From the NCBI GenBank assembly GCA_019683665.1, contig JADGIB010000002.1, positions 1-35,692 of the forward strand: a stretch of DNA of 35,692 bases, in the 5' to 3' direction. This stretch comes from Solirubrobacteraceae bacterium (GTDB taxonomy: Bacteria; Actinomycetota; Thermoleophilia; Solirubrobacterales; Solirubrobacteraceae). The position numbers were made by a program, and so were the translations under genes. Positions 22,245-29,540 of this stretch are shown piece after piece; position 1 is the first letter of the stretch, and every line of letters begins with the position of its first letter. The notes under the pieces are model-generated. The model did not search any database. It saw only the letters and a program-made list of their open reading frames with translations, and was not told the origin of the DNA.

Positions 22245-23092
22245 CTCGGGGATCCCACCTTTCTCTCGCTCAGATGCGCGCGCACGCCCTCCGGCCACGG
22301 CGGCAGGAGGATCGGGTCGTTCCGCTCGGTGCCCAGCACGCTGTAGGCCGGGCGCGGGGCCGGGCGCTTGAACGCCTCGCTCGTGGTCGGCAGCACGCGG
22401 CACGACACGCCCGCCTGGTCGAACACCTCGATCGCCAGCTCGTTCCACGAGCACGAGCCCTGGGCGGCGAGGTGGTGGATGCCGTCGTCGTCCGGCCGCT
22501 CGGCCAGCTCGATCAGCGCCTCGGCCAGGTGGCCGGTCCACGTCGGGCAGCCGACCTGGTCGGTGACGACGCTGACCTCGTCGCGCTCCTCCGCCAGGCG
22601 CAGCATCGTGTCGACGAAGTTCGGGCCGCCGACCCCGAACAGCCACGCCGTGCGCGCGATCGCGTGGCGCGGGGTCGCGTCGGCGACGAGCTCCTCGCCG
22701 CGCAGCTTGCTCAGCCCGTACACGGACTGCGGGTCGACCGGGTCGGACTCGACCCACGGCTCGTCGTGCTCGCCGTTGAAGACGTAGTCGGTCGAGACGT
22801 GGACGATCCGCGCCCCGATGGCGGCGACCGCGCGGGCGACGTTCCCGGCGCCGGTCGCGTTGACCGCCATCGCCAGGTCGCGCTCGTGCTCGGCGTCGTC
22901 GACCTTCGTGTACGCGGCGCAGTTGATGACGACCTCCGGCTCGGCCGCCTCGACGACGCGCGCGCAGGCGTCCGCGTCGGTGATGTCGAGCCGCTCGCGG
23001 TCGCAGGCGATCACGTCGTGGCCGAGCGCGCGGGCGCGCGCGCAGACGCGATGGCCGAGCATCCCGCCGGCCCCGGTCACGAGCAGCCGCAT
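22241..23092 (-). CDS. rmlD: dTDP-4-dehydrorhamnose reductase RmlD
   Basis: 283-residue SDR. GAGGMLG (7-13), VINCAAYTKVDDAE, STDYVF (100-105), Tyr125 and Lys129 in YGLSK, RTAWLFG and TDQVGCPTW are RmlD landmarks. It reduces dTDP-4-keto-rhamnose, the last step to dTDP-rhamnose. Normal length, so no epimerase (RmlC) domain is fused, and no rmlC lies in the window. An 85-base spacer with a perfect palindrome separates it from rmlA. Confidence 0.94.
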   Translation of the reverse strand: MRLLVTGAGGMLGHRVCARARALGHDVIACDRERLDITDADACARVVEAAEPEVVINCAAYTKVDDAEHERDLAMAVNATGAGNVARAVAAIGARIVHVSTDYVFNGEHDEPWVESDPVDPQSVYGLSKLRGEELVADATPRHAIARTAWLFGVGGPNFVDTMLRLAEERDEVSVVTDQVGCPTWTGHLAEALIELAERPDDDGIHHLAAQGSCSWNELAIEVFDQAGVSCRVLPTTSEAFKRPAPRPAYSVLGTERNDPILLPPWPEGVRAHLSERKVGSPR

Positions 23093-23117
23093 CAGAGACC
23101 ACCCACGGGGGCCCGCC

Positions 23118-23137
23118 TCCGGTGGCCGGCCACCGGA
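23118..23137. repeat. 20-bp perfect palindrome between rmlA and rmlD
   Basis: TCCGGTGGCCGGCCACCGGA reads identically on both strands. It sits mid-operon in the only long gap of the rml cluster. As RNA it would form a hairpin with a tiny loop (attenuator or processing site); as DNA it could be a dimer-binding site. Confidence 0.6.
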
Positions 23138-23177
23138 AGCCCGCTGTCACACCGTCTCGGGGCCACCGTCGCCACCC

Positions 23178-24251
23178 CTAGAGGATGCCGATCTCGCTGT
23201 TGTCGCCGACCATGAAGCGGTAGGCGCGCGGCTGGCGCCCCTCGTCGCGGCTGATCTTCACGTTGCGCCCCAGCAGCGACGACTCCATGCGCCCGGCGAG
23301 GTTGCGGACCTGGCTGCCGGCGAGCAGGATCGAGTGCTCGATCTCGGCCTGCTCGACGAGGCAGTCCTCGGCGATCGCCGTGTACGGGCCGACGTAGGCG
23401 TCGACGAGGCGGGTGCCGGTGCCGATGATCGCCGGGCCGCGGACCGTGCAGCGCTCCAGGCGCGCGCCCGGCTCGATGACGACGCGCCCCTCGACGGTCG
23501 AGTCGACGAGCTCGCCCTCGACCCGCGTCTGGAGGTTGTCGAGGATGAGCCGGTTCGCCTCGAGCATGTCGTCGAGGCGGCCGGTGTCCTTCCACCAGCC
23601 CTGGACGATGTGCGGCTCGACCCGGGCGCCGGCGTCGACGAGGTGCTGGATCGCGTCGGTGATCTCCAGCTCGCCGCGGGCCGACGGCTCGATCGCGCGG
23701 GCCGCGTCGTGGATGCGCGGGCTGAACAGGTAGACGCCGACGAGCGCGAGGTTCGTCTTCGGCTCCGGCGGCTTCTCGGCCAGCGCGACGACCCGGTCGC
23801 CGTCGAGCTCGGCCACCCCGTAGTGCTCGGGGTCGGGCACCGGCGTCAGGAGGATGAGCGCCTCCGGCTCGTTGCGCTCGAACGCCTGGACGAGGTCGGA
23901 GATGCCGCCCTGCAGGAGGTTGTCGCCCAGGTACATCACGAACGGGTCGGAGCCGAGGAACGGCTCGGCGGTGAGGACCGCGTGCGCGAGGCCGGCCGGC
24001 TCGTCCTGGACGATGTACGTGATGCGCACCCCGAAGCGGCTGCCGTCGCCGGCGGCGGCGCGGATCTCGTCGCCGGTCTCGGGGGCGATGATGATCCCGA
24101 CCTCCTCGATGCCGGCCGCCGCCATCGCCTCGATGCCGTAGAACAGCACCGGCTTGTTGGCGACGGGGACGAGCTGCTTGGCCGACGTGTGCGTGATCGG
24201 CCGCAGCCGGGTGCCCTTGCCGCCCGACAGGATCAGTCCCTTCAGGGCCAC
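23178..24251 (-). CDS. rmlA: Glucose-1-phosphate thymidylyltransferase RmlA, long form
   Basis: 357 residues. Nucleotidyltransferase signature GGKGTRLRP (10-18), AKQLVPVANKPVLFYGIE, the YLGDNLLQGGI metal/nucleotide loop and GWWKDTGRLDDMLEANR. Beyond about residue 245 it has a left-handed beta-helix-like extension (VVIEPGARLERCTVRGPAIIGTGTRLVDAYVGPYTAIAEDC), as in the long StrD-like form rather than the roughly 290-residue form. It makes dTDP-glucose. The GTG start directly abuts the stop of the upstream PPOX-like gene, so the two are probably coupled. Confidence 0.94.
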   Translation of the reverse strand: MALKGLILSGGKGTRLRPITHTSAKQLVPVANKPVLFYGIEAMAAAGIEEVGIIIAPETGDEIRAAAGDGSRFGVRITYIVQDEPAGLAHAVLTAEPFLGSDPFVMYLGDNLLQGGISDLVQAFERNEPEALILLTPVPDPEHYGVAELDGDRVVALAEKPPEPKTNLALVGVYLFSPRIHDAARAIEPSARGELEITDAIQHLVDAGARVEPHIVQGWWKDTGRLDDMLEANRLILDNLQTRVEGELVDSTVEGRVVIEPGARLERCTVRGPAIIGTGTRLVDAYVGPYTAIAEDCLVEQAEIEHSILLAGSQVRNLAGRMESSLLGRNVKISRDEGRQPRAYRFMVGDNSEIGIL

Positions 24252-24716
24252 TTAGTCGACACCTCCGAGCTTGCGGTGGTCCCAGGTGATGCGCGCCTCC
24301 TCGACGAACTGCAGGCCGACCCGCTTGGGCGCCTGCCTGGCGATCATCGCGCGGGTCGCGTCGTCGAGCGGGTGGCCGCCGGAGTAGCGCGTGAAGATCT
24401 CGGTGCCGAGCGCGGCGACCGCGTCGGGGTCGCGGTGGATGACCGCGCGGGCGCGCAGCATGACGCCGCGGAGCTGGTCGTAGGTCTCGCCCGCCTCGAC
24501 CTGCAGCGTCACCCGCGGGTCGCGCTCGAGGTTGCGGACCTTCTGCGACTTCGCGTACGTCCACGACCACAGCTCGTCGTCGCGCAGGACGTACCAGAGC
24601 GGCATGAGGTGCGGCCAGCCGTCGCGGCCGTTCGTCGCGCACGTCACGGTGCGCTCCTCCTCGAGGAAGGCGCGCACCTCGTCGTCGGACATCCTGATCT
24701 GGTCGCGGCGGCTCAC
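24252..24716 (-). CDS. PPOX/F420-type flavin-binding split-barrel enzyme
   Basis: 154 residues from a GTG (an ATG at 24692 is the alternative). Pyridoxamine-phosphate-oxidase-like fold: FLEEERTVTCATNGRDGWPHLMPLWYVLRDDELWSWTYAKSQKVRNLERDPRVTLQVEAG (read in segments), where the hydrophobic strand and Lys-Val-Arg-Asn-Leu are family landmarks. In actinobacteria such proteins commonly use F420 or flavin to reduce varied substrates. TAGCCT lies 11 bases upstream. It leads into rmlA with no gap, but no sugar-nucleotide role is evident. Confidence 0.85.
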   Translation of the reverse strand: MSRRDQIRMSDDEVRAFLEEERTVTCATNGRDGWPHLMPLWYVLRDDELWSWTYAKSQKVRNLERDPRVTLQVEAGETYDQLRGVMLRARAVIHRDPDAVAALGTEIFTRYSGGHPLDDATRAMIARQAPKRVGLQFVEEARITWDHRKLGGVD

Positions 24717-24727
24717 GGCAGCAGGGG

Positions 24728-24733
24728 AGGCTA
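24728..24733 (-). promoter_or_regulatory. Possible -10 box of the PPOX-rmlADB operon
   Basis: TAGCCT on the minus strand, 11 bases before the GTG at 24716, in the 31-base gap after the LLM oxidoreductase gene. Confidence 0.4.
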
Positions 24734-24747
24734 GTGCCCTCGGGGGC

Positions 24748-25530
24748 CTACCCGCCGAGCGCGTCGCGCCACGCGACCATCTCGCGCAGGGGGCCGAGGT
24801 CGTAGTCGGGGCCGCTCGCGCTGACGACGAACTGGCGCACGCCCGCCTCCAGGTAGGCGTCGGCGTGCCGCGGCAGCTCGCGGTCGAAGCGGCTGACCGA
24901 GTGCTCGATCTCGCCCGGGTCGCGCCCGATCCGCGCGCAGTGCTCGGCCAGCACCCGCGCCTTGTGGCGGTACGTGTCGAGATCGGCGAAGACGTGCCAG
25001 GCGTCCGCGTGCTCGGCGACGATCCGCAGCGTCACCCGCTCGCCGCCGCCCCCGACGAGGATCGGCATGTCGCGCAGCGGCGGCGGGTTCAGGCGGGCCA
25101 GGCGGTCGCGGATGACCGGCAGGTCGCGCCGCAGCGCCTGCAGCCGGTCGGCCGCCGTCCCGAACGCGTAGCCGTACTCGTCGTAGTCCTTCTGGAACCA
25201 GCCGGCGCCGATCCCGAGCACGACCCGCCCGCCGGAGATGTGGTCGATCGTGCGGTGGGCGTCGGCCAGCAGGTTCGGGTTCCGGTACGAGTTGCACATG
25301 ACGAGCGCGCCGACCTCGGCCCGCTCGGTGCTCGCCGCCAGCGCGGCCAGGCAGGCGAGGCCCTCGAAGTGGCGCCCCTCCGGCTCGCCGCGCAGCGGGA
25401 AGAAGTGGTCCCACGTGTAGATGCAGTCGGCGCCGATCTCCTCGGCCTCCTGCCAGGCGCGGCGCATGCTCGCGAAGTCCGCGTGCTGGGGCTGGACCTG
25501 GATGCCGGCCCGCACCCGCATCGCGCTCAC
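24748..25530 (-). CDS. LLM-class (F420-dependent-type) oxidoreductase
   Basis: 260 residues from a GTG that overlaps the PafBC-like stop (GTGA at 25527-25530). Luciferase-like monooxygenase TIM barrel: VQPQHADFASMRRAWQEAEEIGADCIYTWDHFFPL, GALVMCNSYRNPNLLADAHRTIDHISGGRVVLGIGAGW and DYDEYGYAF are characteristic of the F420-dependent branch (glucose-6-phosphate dehydrogenase/methylene-H4MPT reductase-like). Substrate unknown. The frame stays open upstream through the whole regulator gene; the overlap start is chosen because the similarity begins there. Confidence 0.9.
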   Translation of the reverse strand: MSAMRVRAGIQVQPQHADFASMRRAWQEAEEIGADCIYTWDHFFPLRGEPEGRHFEGLACLAALAASTERAEVGALVMCNSYRNPNLLADAHRTIDHISGGRVVLGIGAGWFQKDYDEYGYAFGTAADRLQALRRDLPVIRDRLARLNPPPLRDMPILVGGGGERVTLRIVAEHADAWHVFADLDTYRHKARVLAEHCARIGRDPGEIEHSVSRFDRELPRHADAYLEAGVRQFVVSASGPDYDLGPLREMVAWRDALGG

Positions 25531-27575
25531 CGCACTGGGGCCAGGCGCGACACGGCGGCGAGCACCGCCTCGCGCGCGTCCTCGGGCTCGAGGACGACCG
25601 CGTCGCCGGCCTCCTTGAGCACCTCGCGGACGAGGTAGTCGACGCCCTTGAACGGCAGCTCGACGACGATCGCGCCGTCGGCCAGCTCCTCGGCGACGCG
25701 CCGCTCCTCGCGCACCCAGCGCGCCCGCTCCGGGGCGATCCACACGCGCGCGGTCCGCGACGCCTCGACCTCGCCGGTGCGCAGCCAGCCGTCGACCTCG
25801 GCGGCCGGGTCGACCTCGGGGCGCGGCACGTACGTCTCGTCGAGGACGGTCGCGCGCCGGATGCGGTCGAGGCGGAAGTGGCGCACGTCGTCGCGCGACG
25901 GGTCGAAGGCGGCCACGTACCAGCCCTCGCGGCCGTTCGTCAGCGCGTACGGCTCGACGCGGCGGACCGAGAACTCGTCCTCGTTGGCCTTGTAGTAGTC
26001 GAGCTCGAGCATCCGCCGCTGGGCGATCGCGTTCGACACGACCTTCGCGATCTCCGAGTCGTCGCCGCCGGCGCTGGCGATCTGCAGGCCGGCATGGGTG
26101 GGGTCCTCGCCGAGGGCGGCGACGATCTTCTCGCGGGCCGAGGCGAGCGACCCCTCCGGGATGTGGTCGCCGATGAGGTCGATCGCCGCGATCAGCGCTT
26201 TCGCCTCGACCGGCAGCAGCCGGGCCGGGCGGGCGAAGTTGTCCGAGTACGGCTCCGGGTCGACCTCGATCTCGCCGTCCTCGGTCACCTCGGCGTAGAG
26301 GACGTACGAGCCGCCGCCGAAGTTCACGACGTTGAGGACGTTGATGTCCTCGCGCAGCTCGGCCTCGGAGACCTTCAGGCGCTCGAGCACCTCCTCCAGG
26401 CGCAGCCGGCGCCCGGCGCGGCCGGCCTCGATGAGGACCGACGCGAGCGTGACGAGGCGGGCGAAGCGCTCCGGCCGGATCGCCGTCTCGCGCCTGCCGC
26501 CGCCCGAGGGCGCCTCGTCCTCGGACGCGACGGGCCGCCCGGTGGACGGGGCGGTCTCGAACGTGCCCTCGTGGCGCTCGGCCACGCGCGCGGCCCGCTC
26601 GGCCACCTCGGCGGCCAGCTCCGGCGGCCCGAGGACCCGGGCGTGCTCGCCGAGGCCGAGGACCCAGCCCGACAGCAGCCGCGGGTCGGCGTACTCGGTC
26701 TCGAGGACGATCGCGCCCTCGTCGGCCGGGCGCACCGTGCCGAAGCGGCCGAAGTGGCGCTCGACCTGCCACGCGATCCGCTCGGAGATGCGCACCTCGG
26801 CCGTCCCGACCGGGTCGCCGAACTGCCACGGGGCGCGGCGCGCGAACGGCCGCGGGTCGAAGTCGGCCGGGCGCTTGAAGTCGTGCTCGGCCTTCGTCGC
26901 GTAGGCGACCTTGCCGCGCATCCGCGACAGGCGGAAGACGCGCAGCGCCTGGCGCTCGTGCGAGTAGCCGAGGAGGTAGAACTGCCCGCCCTGGTAGAGC
27001 AGGTGGTACGGGTCGACCTTGCGGCGGCCGACCTCGTCGCGGGCCATCGTGTAGTAGTCGAACGTGATCGTCTTCTGGCGGAAGATCGCCGTCTCGACCT
27101 TCGCCAGGCGCTGCGACAGCTCGTGGCCGCCGGCGCTGGCGGTGAGCCCGAGCGCGACCGAGCGCTGGTCGGGCGCCTGCAGCGGCGACGGGCGGCCCCA
27201 GGTGATCTGCTGCAGCGCGAGCCGCAGCGGCTCGGCGTAGGCGAACTCGCCGTCGAGCAGCGACAGCGCGGTCTGCAGGGCGGCCAGCTCCGCGTCGGTG
27301 AACTCGATCGCGGGCAGGTGGAAGTTCTCGGGGCGCAGGGAGTAGTTCTCCTGCTCGGCGACCCCGTCGGCCGGCTTGTCGACGGTGAGCTGGATCCCGA
27401 GCGACTCGAGCTCGGCGCGGTCGGCGTAGAAGCGGCGGGCGAACGCGTCCTCGTTCATCCCGCTGTAGCCCTCCACGTCCCGGCGGATCTCCGTCGCCGT
27501 GACCGGCCGCCGCTCCGCCATCAGGTACGAGATCAACGACAGCTGGCGGATGAGCTTCTCGGTGTCCTTCGCCAT
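25527..27575 (-). CDS. pafBC: Fused PafB-PafC-type WYL regulator
   Basis: 682 residues holding two HTH-WYL-WCX units in one chain. Unit 1: HTH at about 5-75 (LISYLMAERRPVTATEIRRDV), WYL core ITFDYYTMARDEVGRRKVDPYHL with GGQFYLLGYSHERQALRVFRL, then WCX to about 330. A linker (about 335-365) leads to unit 2: HTH from about 370, WYL core LELDYYKANEDEFSVRRVEPYAL with GWYVAAFDPSRDDVRHFRLDRI, WCX to the end. Separate PafB and PafC form the LexA-independent DNA-damage activator of actinobacteria; natural fusions are known. The ATG at 27575 lies 9 bases after TATCGT. No proteasome genes nearby. It is coupled to the LLM oxidoreductase. Confidence 0.9.
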   Translation of the reverse strand: MAKDTEKLIRQLSLISYLMAERRPVTATEIRRDVEGYSGMNEDAFARRFYADRAELESLGIQLTVDKPADGVAEQENYSLRPENFHLPAIEFTDAELAALQTALSLLDGEFAYAEPLRLALQQITWGRPSPLQAPDQRSVALGLTASAGGHELSQRLAKVETAIFRQKTITFDYYTMARDEVGRRKVDPYHLLYQGGQFYLLGYSHERQALRVFRLSRMRGKVAYATKAEHDFKRPADFDPRPFARRAPWQFGDPVGTAEVRISERIAWQVERHFGRFGTVRPADEGAIVLETEYADPRLLSGWVLGLGEHARVLGPPELAAEVAERAARVAERHEGTFETAPSTGRPVASEDEAPSGGGRRETAIRPERFARLVTLASVLIEAGRAGRRLRLEEVLERLKVSEAELREDINVLNVVNFGGGSYVLYAEVTEDGEIEVDPEPYSDNFARPARLLPVEAKALIAAIDLIGDHIPEGSLASAREKIVAALGEDPTHAGLQIASAGGDDSEIAKVVSNAIAQRRMLELDYYKANEDEFSVRRVEPYALTNGREGWYVAAFDPSRDDVRHFRLDRIRRATVLDETYVPRPEVDPAAEVDGWLRTGEVEASRTARVWIAPERARWVREERRVAEELADGAIVVELPFKGVDYLVREVLKEAGDAVVLEPEDAREAVLAAVSRLAPVR

Positions 27576-27584
27576 GCCCACCGA

Positions 27585-27590
27585 ACGATA
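27585..27590 (-). promoter_or_regulatory. -10 box of the pafBC-type gene
   Basis: TATCGT on the minus strand, 9 bases before the ATG at 27575. Its position favours the ATG over the GTG at 27581, which would lie only 3 bases from the hexamer. Confidence 0.45.
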
Positions 27591-27631
27591 GGGCGCGGCG
27601 AGCGGCGGAAGTCATGCCATTTGTTCCCTGT

Positions 27632-27654
27632 TTGCGGCAATCGCGCAGTACGGT
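27632..27654 (+). promoter_or_regulatory. Response-regulator promoter with TTGCGGCAA palindrome
   Basis: TACGGT (27649-27654) lies 10 bases before the ATG at 27665. Exactly 8 bases upstream of it is the perfect odd palindrome TTGCGGCAA (27632-27640). The 9-mer, 8-base gap and TAnnnT geometry equals that of PafBC-dependent promoters (TTGTCRGTG-N8-TAnnnT), but the 9-mer itself matches poorly beyond TTG. It may be a distinct operator. Confidence 0.4.
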
Positions 27655-27664
27655 GGCACCCGAG

Positions 27665-28294
27665 ATGACGCGCTTGGCCATCGTCGACGACCACGAGGCG
27701 CTGCGCGACGGGTTGGAGTCGCTGCTGAACGGCAGCGGGCTCGACGTGGTGGGGACCGCCGGGAACGTCGCGGCGGCGATGGACCTCGTCGAGCACGAGC
27801 GCCCCGACGTCGCGCTCGTGGACATCCGCCTGCCCGACGGATCGGGCATCGACCTCGCGCGCATGCTCCTGGCCACCCGGCCGGAGCTGCGGATCGTCCT
27901 CTACACCGGCGAGACCGACGCCGACCTGCTGTCGGAGGGGCTCGACTCCGGCGCGCAGGGCTACGCGCTGAAGGCGGGCTCGACCCGCGAGCTCGTCGAG
28001 GCGATCACCCGCGTCGCCGACGGCGGCACGTACGTCGACCCGCGCCTCGACGGCGTGCTCGCCCGCCAGCGGGAGGCCGCCCGCGTCCCGCGGCTGTCGC
28101 CGCGCGAGCGGGAGGTGCTCCAGCTCATGGCCGAGGGGCAGACCGCCGAGGGCGTCGGCGAGGCGCTCGGCGTCTCGGTCGAGACCGTCCGCACCCACGT
28201 CCGCAACGCGGTGCGCAAGCTCCAGGCGCGCAACCGCGTCCACGCGATCGCGCTCGCGGTCGCGCGCGGCGAGATCGCCGTCGACGACGAGTGA
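27665..28294 (+). CDS. NarL/FixJ-type response regulator
   Basis: 209 residues. Receiver domain 1-120 with acidic Asp8/Asp9, phospho-acceptor Asp53 (VALVDIRLPDGSG) and Lys at the KAGST position; LuxR-type helix-turn-helix at about 143-200 (LSPREREVLQLMAEGQTAEGVGEALGVSVETVRTHVRN, read in segments). The ATG at 27665 begins the receiver; the open frame to 27614 is not receiver-like. The TGA overlaps the start of a HisKA-only protein (TGATG). No full histidine kinase is encoded nearby. It diverges from pafBC. Confidence 0.94.
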   Translation: MTRLAIVDDHEALRDGLESLLNGSGLDVVGTAGNVAAAMDLVEHERPDVALVDIRLPDGSGIDLARMLLATRPELRIVLYTGETDADLLSEGLDSGAQGYALKAGSTRELVEAITRVADGGTYVDPRLDGVLARQREAARVPRLSPREREVLQLMAEGQTAEGVGEALGVSVETVRTHVRNAVRKLQARNRVHAIALAVARGEIAVDDE

Positions 28295-28488
28295 TGGACC
28301 CCCGCGAGCGCGACCCGGTCGCCGCCCTCGTCCACGACCTGCGCACGCCGCTGGCCGTCGTCTCCGGCTTCGCCGAGCTGCTGCGCGCGAAGGCCGACGC
28401 GCTCACCGACGAGCAGCGCGCCGAGTACGTGGCCCGGATCGCCGAGGGCGCCCGCCAGATGGACGAGATCCTCAGCCGCGCGCGCTGA
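28294..28488 (+). CDS. HisKA-only (phosphoacceptor helix) mini protein
   Basis: 64 residues, almost exactly one histidine-kinase DHp domain. The H-box is HDLRTPLAVVSGFAELL with His14; a second helix follows (DEQRAEYVARIAEGARQMDEILSRA). There is no HATPase catalytic domain, sensor domain or membrane segment, and the downstream sequence in any frame is the convergent nuclease gene, so this is not a truncated kinase with a remnant. It is coupled to the response regulator by TGATG. It could relay phosphate, dimerise with a kinase encoded elsewhere, or act as a phosphatase-like partner. A GTG codon 3 bases upstream is an alternative start. Confidence 0.75.
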   Translation: MDPRERDPVAALVHDLRTPLAVVSGFAELLRAKADALTDEQRAEYVARIAEGARQMDEILSRAR

Positions 28489-28512
28489 GCGCCGGTCAGG
28501 CCGCCCGCGCGC
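28478..28512. terminator. Stem-loop enclosing both stop codons, convergent junction
   Basis: GCGCGCG (28478-28484) and CGCGCGC (28506-28512) flank a 21-base loop that includes the stop codons of the HisKA and HD-domain genes. Alternating GC makes chance pairing likely. Confidence 0.25.
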
Positions 28513-29479
28513 CCGCCGGCTCGGTCGCGACGCGGCCGGCCGGGAAGTAGGCGCCGGTGCCCAGCGCCCGGTCGTAGGCGCTCCAGCGCTGCCCGTCGCG
28601 CAGCTCCTTCTCGAGCCGGTCGAACGAGCCGAGCCGCCCGCCGAGGTTGTCGACGAAGTGGACGAGCGTCGCCTCGCGCGTGCAGGGGACGACCGGCGAG
28701 CCGTGCTCGAGCGACCCGTGGTGGCTGAGGATGATGTGGAGCACCGCCTCGGCGCGGTCGGCCGGGAACCCCTCGATCGCCTCGATCGTGCGCCGCACGC
28801 GCGTGTAGCCGAGGACGATCTCGCCCTGCAGGCGGCCCGCGTCGGTCATGTGGATGCGCAGGCCGTCGGTGCGGTAGGCCTCGAGCTTGCCGATGTCGTG
28901 GAGGATCGCGCCGGTCACGGCGACGTCGTGGTCGATCCCCGGGAACGTCGCGCTCATCGCGTGGACGGCCTGGCCGACGGTGAGCGAGTGCTCCAGCAGC
29001 CCGTGGCGGTAGGCCTGGTGGTAGACCTTCGCCGCCGGCGCGTCGCGGAACGCCGGCCACGTCGGCGCCGACGGCCCGACGATCCGGTCCAGCAGCTCGG
29101 CCAGGTACGGGTCGCGGACCGTGCCGATGAGCTCGCGCAGGTCGGCCTCCATCGCCGCCGCCGGGCGCAGCGGCCCGTCGAGCAGGTCGGCCGGGTCGAA
29201 GCTGCCGTCGGCCGGGCGGCGCAGCGCCCGGATCGTGATCTCCGCCCCGTAGCGGGGATGGTCGGAGTAGCGGCCGATGACCCGCACCGGCACCCCGGGG
29301 CGGATGTGGGGCCGCAGCTCGGCGACGCCGTCCCAGATCGTCGCCGCCACCGTGCCCGTGCGGTCGCCGAGCACGAGCTTGAGGAACTCGCGCCCGTCGC
29401 GCTTCTGGCCGACCTCGACCTCGCGGACCAGGAGGACCTGGTCGATCTCGCATCCGTCGGTCAGCTCACGCACGAGCAT
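28496..29479 (-). CDS. YhaM-like OB-fold/HD-domain 3'-5' exoribonuclease
   Basis: 327 residues. An N-terminal OB-fold (about 1-85: QVLLVREVEVGQKRDGREFLKLVLGDRTGTVAATIWDGVAEL, read in segments) binds nucleic acid. An HD phosphohydrolase domain (about 150-300) has HGLLEHSLTV, the HD pair in GAILHDIGKLEAY, and later SHHG and HFVDNLGG metal-site motifs. This architecture is that of Bacillus YhaM, which trims RNA and single-stranded DNA. The C-terminal Ala/Gly tail is unstructured. ATG start with TACGTT ending 6 bases upstream, diverging from the SDR gene. Confidence 0.9.
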   Translation of the reverse strand: MLVRELTDGCEIDQVLLVREVEVGQKRDGREFLKLVLGDRTGTVAATIWDGVAELRPHIRPGVPVRVIGRYSDHPRYGAEITIRALRRPADGSFDPADLLDGPLRPAAAMEADLRELIGTVRDPYLAELLDRIVGPSAPTWPAFRDAPAAKVYHQAYRHGLLEHSLTVGQAVHAMSATFPGIDHDVAVTGAILHDIGKLEAYRTDGLRIHMTDAGRLQGEIVLGYTRVRRTIEAIEGFPADRAEAVLHIILSHHGSLEHGSPVVPCTREATLVHFVDNLGGRLGSFDRLEKELRDGQRWSAYDRALGTGAYFPAGRVATEPAGARAA

Positions 29480-29485
29480 GCCGGC

Positions 29486-29491
29486 AACGTA
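29486..29491 (-). promoter_or_regulatory. -10 box of the yhaM-like gene
   Basis: TACGTT on the minus strand, ending 6 bases before the ATG at 29479. Leaderless spacing; it rejects the much longer open frame to 29860. Confidence 0.55.
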
Positions 29492-29525
29492 GACGTGCGC
29501 GCGGACGAACCTTCGCGATCCGGGG

Positions 29526-29531
29526 TAGTGT
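29526..29531 (+). promoter_or_regulatory. -10 box of the SDR-ROK-MFS operon
   Basis: TAGTGT, 9 bases before the ATG at 29541. No -35 or Shine-Dalgarno seen. Confidence 0.45.
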
Positions 29532-29540
29532 CCTGCGCCC

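Noticed and set aside
24748..27876. A 1042-residue frame that would fuse the LLM oxidoreductase to upstream sequence.
   Set aside because: The upstream 780 residues are shadow of pafBC; similarity to the family begins exactly at the GTGA overlap.
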